A DNA stretch of 10,511 bases from Anaerobacillus alkalidiazotrophicus. Its GTDB lineage: Bacteria; Bacillota; Bacilli; Bacillales_H; Anaerobacillaceae. Below are positions 7,288-10,511 of this stretch, one piece after another. Within the stretch, counting starts at the first letter, position 1, and every line of letters begins with the position of its first letter. A program made the position numbers and the translations under genes. The notes below the pieces were generated by a model that was given only the letters and a program-made list of their open reading frames with translations, searched no databases and was not told the DNA's origin. The stretch covers positions 252 through 10,762 of the forward strand of contig NZ_MLQS01000003.1 in assembly GCF_001866055.1 (NCBI RefSeq), in the 5' to 3' direction.

Positions 7288-7429
7288 CCTCTCAAAACCT
7301 TTCTTTAAGTTTACTTCTTCATTGAAAATAGTATTATTAGCCAAAATAATCACACTAGAATTCGTGCGAAATTGAAATTAACATGTTCCTACTATCACTA
7401 GCGTTCTTTACACCTCAATAGGCTTTACA

Positions 7430-7456
7430 TTAATAAAACTAAAGCTCATCTTTAGT
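7430..7456 (-). terminator. intrinsic terminator after the three-TM gene
   Basis: Perfect 7-bp stem ACTAAAG (7438-7444) / CTTTAGT (7450-7456) with a 5-nt loop, followed on the minus strand by TTTTATTAAT. It lies 13 nt after the stop of the 78-residue gene. Short and AT-rich, but properly placed. Confidence 0.6.
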
Positions 7457-7468
7457 GAAATAACTTAA

Positions 7469-7705
7469 TTAAAATACCCTAAATATTAATACAATTAGAA
7501 AAGCACAAATTGCTACACCCTCAAATAAAAACTTTTTATTGTCTCTTCTTTTTTCAATAATACTAATAAACTGTAAAGTAATTACAATTAATAAAGCAAC
7601 CTTAAAAAAGGTCGGATTACTGGTAAAATCTGAAACAATAGTAAAAATAACTGTAATAACAAAAAGTAAGATCGATATTATAACTAAAGCTTTGTTTTTA
7701 CTCAT
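7469..7705 (-). CDS. small three-TM membrane protein, unknown function
   Basis: A 78-residue protein, ATG start 8 nt after AAGGGG. Three hydrophobic stretches are visible (about 6-25, 33-49, 59-77), with a positively charged loop EKRRDNKKF at 51-59 between the second and third. I do not recognise the family. The gene appears to be its own transcription unit or the end of one, since a terminator follows. Its start codon overlaps the end of a degenerate reading frame (CTATGAG), hinting that something was once translated just upstream. Not assignable beyond a membrane protein. Confidence 0.7.
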   Translation of the reverse strand: MSKNKALVIISILLFVITVIFTIVSDFTSNPTFFKVALLIVITLQFISIIEKRRDNKKFLFEGVAICAFLIVLIFRVF

Positions 7706-7823
7706 AGAATTATCCCCTTGTTTTTGAAGTATTCTGCTCTTTCGTCAACAAGGAGAGATACTAATCCTGCTTAGAAAAGTACCTCTCCTTGTTCCACATT
7801 CGCAATCGTTAGTTGAATATCGC
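7706..7823 (-). other. gap with possible degenerate reading frame
   Basis: On the minus strand one frame reads LSDIQLTIANVEQGEVLF, then TAA, then AGLVSLLVDERAEYFKN and a TGA overlapping the next gene's ATG. The composition is coding-like, but the same bases form the long inverted repeat at 7747-7793, so it may be coincidence. No start codon or binding site is seen. Confidence 0.25.
7747..7793. repeat. long inverted repeat (11-bp arms plus inner stem)
   Basis: AACAAGGAGAG (7747-7757) is perfectly complementary to CTCTCCTTGTT (7783-7793). After one A/C mismatch, TACT/AGTA (7759-7762, 7778-7781) extends the stem, leaving a loop of about 15 nt. Neither side has a convincing U tract, so it is not a standard intrinsic terminator. 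It lies 30 nt after the stop of the secreted-protein gene and could act as a weak terminator, an mRNA 3' stabiliser or a processing site. Confidence 0.6.
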
Positions 7824-8537
7824 TTAATGTTTTATTGGACCATAAAAGGGGGTTTTATCAATATCCTTTATAAATTTAATTACTTTAGCTTGATACATTT
7901 TATCACGATATTCATAAGTAATGATAATATCTTCAATAAACATAGCAGGTGTTATTTGACCGCTTACTCTAACCATAAGCTTATTGTTAATTACTTCATA
8001 ATCAATAATGCTCCCAAAACCTATATCATCAAATAAGTTTTCAGGTTTGATTTCAAAAGTGGTTATATCAACTTTGTACTCCTTATCTCCTATACGGATT
8101 TCTGCTTCCTCATTTGATAACTTTGTTTTTACGTTCTTTAAAATGATTGCCAAAGGATTATCAACAATCACTTCGTTTACGTTTAGTCGATTATCCAGCG
8201 TGTCAAAAACATGAACTTCTTCCCATAACAAACCTGTACCATAGCCTGTTGTCAAGGTAATTATTAGCTCTTCCTTTTTGTCCTTGTTGATGTCTATATA
8301 GAAAATTAGTGGAGCGTAAGTAGGGTTTGTTTCGCTATTCCAAAAAGGTCTTGTGTAAATACCACCTTTGAAATCAATTTTAAATCCCCTATATAAACCA
8401 TTCATTTTCTTTCCGTAAAGAGTTATATTCTCTTTATTGTTCTGACTAACAATGTCATACCCTTCAATCTCTGCACCTGCAATAGTAGGGTAAATTATAA
8501 GAAGAAACCCTATTATTAAACGGATATAATTTTTCAT
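7824..8537 (-). CDS. secreted protein with EF-hand-like loop, unknown function
   Basis: A 237-residue protein. Residues 1-22 form a signal peptide (basic MKNYIR, hydrophobic core, probable cleavage near AGA-E). FYIDINKDKKEELIITLTTGYGTG (79-102) contains a calcium-loop-like D82-x-N84-x-D86 pattern with E89/E90, as in VCBS/FG-GAP and EF-hand repeats. Firmicutes proteins with this block are usually annotated as hypothetical secreted proteins. The rest is beta-rich with no recognisable active site. GTG 8546 is possible, but ATG 8537 lies 8 nt from GAGG and directly precedes the signal peptide. Probably exported and calcium-binding; the role is unknown. Confidence 0.75.
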   Translation of the reverse strand: MKNYIRLIIGFLLIIYPTIAGAEIEGYDIVSQNNKENITLYGKKMNGLYRGFKIDFKGGIYTRPFWNSETNPTYAPLIFYIDINKDKKEELIITLTTGYGTGLLWEEVHVFDTLDNRLNVNEVIVDNPLAIILKNVKTKLSNEEAEIRIGDKEYKVDITTFEIKPENLFDDIGFGSIIDYEVINNKLMVRVSGQITPAMFIEDIIITYEYRDKMYQAKVIKFIKDIDKTPFYGPIKH

Positions 8538-8611
8538 AGGCAACACCTCATTTTAATGTTCCCTAATAAGTGTTCTTATGCCCTTATCCTGCTCATTTGT
8601 AAATAAATTCA

Positions 8612-8649
8612 ACATAAAAAGCGTTAATCCTTTCTTGAATTAACGCTTT
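8612..8649 (-). terminator. strong intrinsic terminator after the lipoprotein gene
   Basis: Perfect 11-bp arms AAAGCGTTAAT (8618-8628) and ATTAACGCTTT (8639-8649) with a 10-nt loop. On the minus strand the stem ends in CTTTTTATG, a good U tract. It lies about 50 nt after the lipoprotein stop. The rest of the 8538-8698 gap shows no convincing gene. Confidence 0.85.
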
Positions 8650-8698
8650 CATCTAAGTGTAATGTTTCACAATGTTTAAAGAACCGTTTTACATATAA

Positions 8699-9031
8699 CT
8701 ACTTATCTTCTTCGAAAAATATCCATTCATTTTGTAATAACACAACAAGACCTTCTTTATAAAAAGCGTATTGTGTACCTACGTTACCAAAATTACTTTC
8801 CCCATTCTGCGTGGGGATTTCTGTGTTTTTTACCGACGAAGTTATTGTTCCTAATATTGCAGAAGCATCAATTTCTACTGGTATTTCATTCCCTGTATCC
8901 ATATAAATTTTATCATTTACCATAATCATCGGTCGTCTATCGGATAAACCCTCTTCTTTTTCGTTCACGAAACAACCAACAATACCTAACAAATAAAAAA
9001 TGCATAGAATAAGTACAAAAAACTTCTTCAA
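8699..9031 (-). CDS. lipoprotein of unknown function
   Basis: A 110-residue precursor with a lipoprotein signal peptide: MKKFF, a hydrophobic core and the lipobox IVGC with acceptor C20. The mature domain (21-110) carries short conserved-looking stretches (IMVNDKIYMDTG, ILGTITSSV, EIPTQNGESNFG, YAFYKEGLVVLL, EWIFFE) that resemble small Firmicutes lipoproteins I have seen annotated only as hypothetical. The start is TTG 9031, chosen because GGGGGA lies 9 nt before it and no in-frame ATG precedes the signal peptide. A strong terminator follows. Expected location is the outer face of the cytoplasmic membrane. Function unknown. Confidence 0.8.
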   Translation of the reverse strand: MKKFFVLILCIFYLLGIVGCFVNEKEEGLSDRRPMIMVNDKIYMDTGNEIPVEIDASAILGTITSSVKNTEIPTQNGESNFGNVGTQYAFYKEGLVVLLQNEWIFFEEDK

Positions 9032-9124
9032 ATGAACTCATCCCCCATTTCCTTTTTTACATAATTTTTTATTAACCTACTTCAATACTTCAATAAGAAG
9101 CCGAACCGTTCCAACGACAACTCC
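9032..9124 (-). other. short gap with a frame continuing past the upstream stop
   Basis: Directly after the TGA of the three-TM gene at 9125, the same frame stays open as GVVVGTVRLLIEVLK and then stops at about 9077. It may be chance. The lower part carries the lipoprotein gene's GGGGGA binding site. No terminator is evident. Confidence 0.2.
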
Positions 9125-9424
9125 TCAACTATTACTTCTCTTTAGCTTAACAAGTTTCCAAAAAATACAATGAAAGTTAAAAACACTGATAATCCCAATG
9201 TAAGAATTATAGTAGTTACGCTTCTCGCCATCCCTTATCCAATCTTGAATACCCGAAAAACCTAATACCCCTAAAACAAAAGTAATCAATGTTATATATA
9301 AGACCAGATTTAAAGGGTGAGTGCCCATTAGGGAATAATCTATTGGACCTGAAAAAGAAACGATAAAAAATAGTAAAATGCAAATTATTGATAAGATAAA
9401 TGACCAAATGTTAATTTTTTTCAT
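9125..9424 (-). CDS. small multi-TM membrane protein, probably frameshifted at its C-terminus
   Basis: A 99-residue reading; ATG start preceded by AGAGGAG with a 10-nt gap. Hydrophobic segments lie at about 6-25 and 39-57, with a charged loop IQDWIRDGEKRN (59-70) and a third weak segment from 75. The last third as read (NFHCIFWKLVKLKRSNS) is unlike a membrane helix. One extra base in the five-T run (A's at 9179-9183 on the plus strand) would instead give SVFLTFIVFFGNLLS and a stop at 9142, a natural final helix. I therefore suspect a one-base deletion, real or a sequencing error. The family is not recognised; size and topology resemble small Bacillus membrane proteins of unknown function. Confidence 0.6.
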   Translation of the reverse strand: MKKINIWSFILSIICILLFFIVSFSGPIDYSLMGTHPLNLVLYITLITFVLGVLGFSGIQDWIRDGEKRNYYNSYIGIISVFNFHCIFWKLVKLKRSNS

Positions 9425-9545
9425 AATTTGAGAACTCCTCTATTTTCCTTCGTTTTTTAGATGTAACTTCTTTTACTAAAATGCTGAATACTAAAATGCT
9501 GAATACTAAAATAAAAGCTTTACTGCTGTTGTTCCAGTAAAGCAT
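9411..9545 (-). CDS. possible 44-residue one-TM peptide
   Basis: ATG 9545 opens a 44-codon frame: a short polar start, a hydrophobic segment KAFILVFSILVFSILV (9-24) and a highly basic tail EVTSKKRRKIEE. It ends at TAA 9411, inside the first codons of the three-TM gene. The 15-bp tandem repeat here falls exactly in frame and repeats five residues of the hydrophobic segment. Against it: no clear ribosome binding site, and its first codons coincide with the terminator hairpin at 9517-9543. The tail EVTSKKRRKIEE partly resembles the EVTSRIIEE tail at 10191-10266. It could be a real small membrane peptide, a relic tail or chance. Confidence 0.3.
   Translation of the reverse strand: MLYWNNSSKAFILVFSILVFSILVKEVTSKKRRKIEEFSNYEKN
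9475..9512. repeat. 15-bp tandem repeat, about 2.5 copies
   Basis: ACTAAAATGCTGAAT occurs at 9475-9489 and 9490-9504, followed by a partial copy ACTAAAAT at 9505-9512. The copies are identical, which suggests recent replication slippage. Confidence 0.95.
9508..9543 (-). terminator. intrinsic terminator after the one-TM protein gene
   Basis: Perfect 9-bp stem GCTTTACTG (9517-9525) / CAGTAAAGC (9535-9543), 9-nt loop, followed on the minus strand by TTTTATTTTAG. It lies 32 nt after the stop codon at 9576. The tandem repeat begins at the end of its U tract. Confidence 0.8.
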
Positions 9546-9575
9546 CCGTTAGCTTAATAAGCCAATCTTTTTTAT

Positions 9576-10175
9576 TTACCTACCTATTCGTTCAAGTGTA
9601 TCTGAATAATTGTCGTCAATAATTAGCATTGGTTCCTTTATAGATTGTAAGATGTCTTCTATGTCAACTAATTCATTATCTTTTTCTTCACTAATGGTTC
9701 TAAAAACTGTAATAACGGCTTCCATTTTCTCTTTTTCTTCACTACTTATAGCATACGAATGATTTTCAAGAAACTTATTAGTCATACCAGATATAAATCC
9801 ATCAACACGAAATAAGCTATATTGTAGTAAATCCCAATCATATGATGCGTCTCCCATATGTATTGTTGAAATAGCAAATAAATAGGAATGAATACTTCTA
9901 CTTTCTCCGTTAACAATTCTCCAATTGTTGTACAAATCGCTTTTCACGTCACTGTTTTCTTCTTTTTCGATATTTAAATGAACAAACTTCTCCAGCCTGT
10001 TAGCCAAATTACTTCCTTTAACAGATATAATTGATAAATTGTCATAATTTCTATCTATACTCTGATTAACATAGTGTTTATACTCTAATTGAACATAAAT
10101 ACTGTAAATAACAAAGACTCCAATTAGCAAAATAAGGAATCTGTTTAAATACTTTTTTAAATTTGCTTTATACAT
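9576..10175 (-). CDS. N-terminally anchored protein of unknown function
   Basis: A 199-residue protein. A basic N-terminus (MYKANLKKYLNR) precedes one membrane helix at about 13-30 (FLILLIGVFVIYSIYV). The remaining 170 residues are soluble, mostly helical in appearance and acidic at the end (EEKDNELVDIEDI, IIDDNYSDTLE), probably facing outward. ATG 10175 is favoured because GGGGG lies 5 nt upstream; ATG 10187 lacks a binding site and overlaps that motif. I do not recognise the family. A terminator follows. Upstream lies a short orphan reading-frame end and then the group II intron, so the original promoter may have been displaced or read through from the intron. Confidence 0.75.
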   Translation of the reverse strand: MYKANLKKYLNRFLILLIGVFVIYSIYVQLEYKHYVNQSIDRNYDNLSIISVKGSNLANRLEKFVHLNIEKEENSDVKSDLYNNWRIVNGESRSIHSYLFAISTIHMGDASYDWDLLQYSLFRVDGFISGMTNKFLENHSYAISSEEKEKMEAVITVFRTISEEKDNELVDIEDILQSIKEPMLIIDDNYSDTLERIGR

Positions 10176-10190
10176 ATAATCCCCCATTGG

Positions 10191-10266
10191 CTATTTTACT
10201 TCTTCAATAATCCTGCTCGTTACTTCAACAACAGTAGGAACTGCTAATGCAACAGTTCCTCAACTA
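10191..10266 (-). pseudogene. C-terminal coding remnant next to the group II intron
   Basis: From 10259 the frame reads GTVALAVPTVV EVTSRIIEEVK (22 codons) to TAG at 10191, 15 nt before the next gene's start. The Val-rich then charged pattern looks like a genuine protein end. In frame just before it is TGA (10262-10260), only a few bases from the predicted intron 3' end at 10267. It is probably the 3' exon of a gene entered by the intron, or a tail left after loss of the rest. Product unknown. Confidence 0.45.
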
Positions 10267-10369
10267 GTCGAGTAGAAGAGAACCTCTCTACCTCTCGGTA
10301 GATTGCATTCTCTCCCCTCACAGAACCGTGCTTGCGCTATTAACGCACACGGCTCCTCCTAGTTACCAT
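10267..10369 (-). ncRNA. group II intron 3' end: domains V and VI
   Basis: Domain V is read on the minus strand from 10355 to 10323: GAGCCGUG at the 5' side with the catalytic AGC triad, closing on CACGGUUC, with a 2-nt AA bulge on the 3' side. A UGU linker (10322-10320) leads to domain VI (10319-10270), whose arms GAGGGGAGAGAA and UUCUCUUCU-A-CUC pair fully (one or two G-U pairs) except for one bulged A at 10273, the expected branch point. Its distal part is UCUACC-GAGA-GGUAGA. The intron would end at GAC (10267), seven nucleotides from and including the branch A. It lies directly after the maturase stop codon. Confidence 0.88.
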
Positions 10370-10511
10370 TTACAGAATATAGCTAATCTCTTTTCTTAAG
10401 TCATAAATATTAACCTTAACTCTGGCGTAAGGTAATGGATATCTAGTAAGAAAGAGCCTGAATTTATCCCAGGTAAATGACTTCCTTTGACTTCTTCTGT
10501 TGAGCCATTTA
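10370..10511 (-). CDS. group II intron reverse transcriptase/maturase, C-terminus (partial)
   Basis: The last 46 codons of an intron-encoded protein, running off the right edge. WLNRRSQRKSFTWDKF (2-17), RYPLPYARV (23-31) and NIYDLR (34-39) are the characteristic C-terminal sequence of bacterial group II intron proteins, covering the end of the maturase region. The full-length protein would carry reverse transcriptase and maturase domains that assist splicing and reinsertion of the intron. The stop lies 14 nt before domain V, the normal arrangement for an ORF within domain IV. Whether the rest is intact cannot be seen here. Confidence 0.88.
   Translation of the reverse strand, partial: KWLNRRSQRKSFTWDKFRLFLTRYPLPYARVKVNIYDLRKEISYIL

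Noticed and set aside
7747..7793. CRISPR-like or insertion-sequence terminal repeat
   Set aside because: There is only one copy, with no spacers, no flanking target duplication and no transposase.
9216..9407. 63-codon open frame within the three-TM gene
   Set aside because: It is a shadow of the annotated gene: no binding site, and the composition is explained by the main frame.

Overview
The window comes from a low-GC Gram-positive bacterium, almost certainly Bacillaceae. The 16S rRNA 5' end has the Bacillus-type sequence and leader, ribosome binding sites are AAGGAG/GGGGGA-like, GTG and TTG starts occur, and the intergenic DNA is very AT-rich. I would not name a genus. Every gene I can support lies on the minus strand, so transcription runs from high to low coordinates.

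Layout in transcription order. (1) 10511-10267: 3' end of a group II intron, consisting of the reverse transcriptase/maturase C-terminus, domain V and domain VI with its bulged branch-point A. (2) 10266-5080: an accessory stretch of small, mostly unrecognised genes encoding membrane-anchored, secreted or lipidated proteins: a one-TM protein, a three-TM protein, a lipoprotein, a secreted protein with a calcium-loop-like motif, another three-TM protein, a membrane-anchored trypsin-fold protease, a two-TM protein and a gene with a C-terminal Cys4 motif. The DNA between them is full of decayed reading frames with in-frame stops or no start codon. Three intrinsic terminators and one long hairpin separate the units. 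(3) 4860-1032: a compact, evidently intact four-gene operon encoding a HIT-family hydrolase, a MazG-like NTP pyrophosphohydrolase, a PLD-nuclease/superfamily II helicase fusion and a PD-(D/E)XK-like DUF2726 protein with a topoisomerase-type zinc ribbon. (4) About 840-467: rRNA promoter region with two clear tandem promoters, a possible third, and a boxA-containing leader. (5) 467-1: the first ~470 nt of a 16S rRNA gene, cut by the window edge.

The operon is the best candidate for an undescribed system. It joins two nucleotide-processing enzymes to a nuclease-helicase and a second predicted nuclease, with tight spacing, one ATG/stop overlap and a probable terminator before the rRNA promoters. 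A role in DNA repair or anti-phage defence is inference from domain content only. The stretch upstream of it looks like a cassette graveyard, with several relics including a gene broken by one TGA codon and a probable one-base frameshift. Its texture resembles the orphan-immunity regions that follow polymorphic toxin genes in Bacillus, but no toxin gene is visible here.
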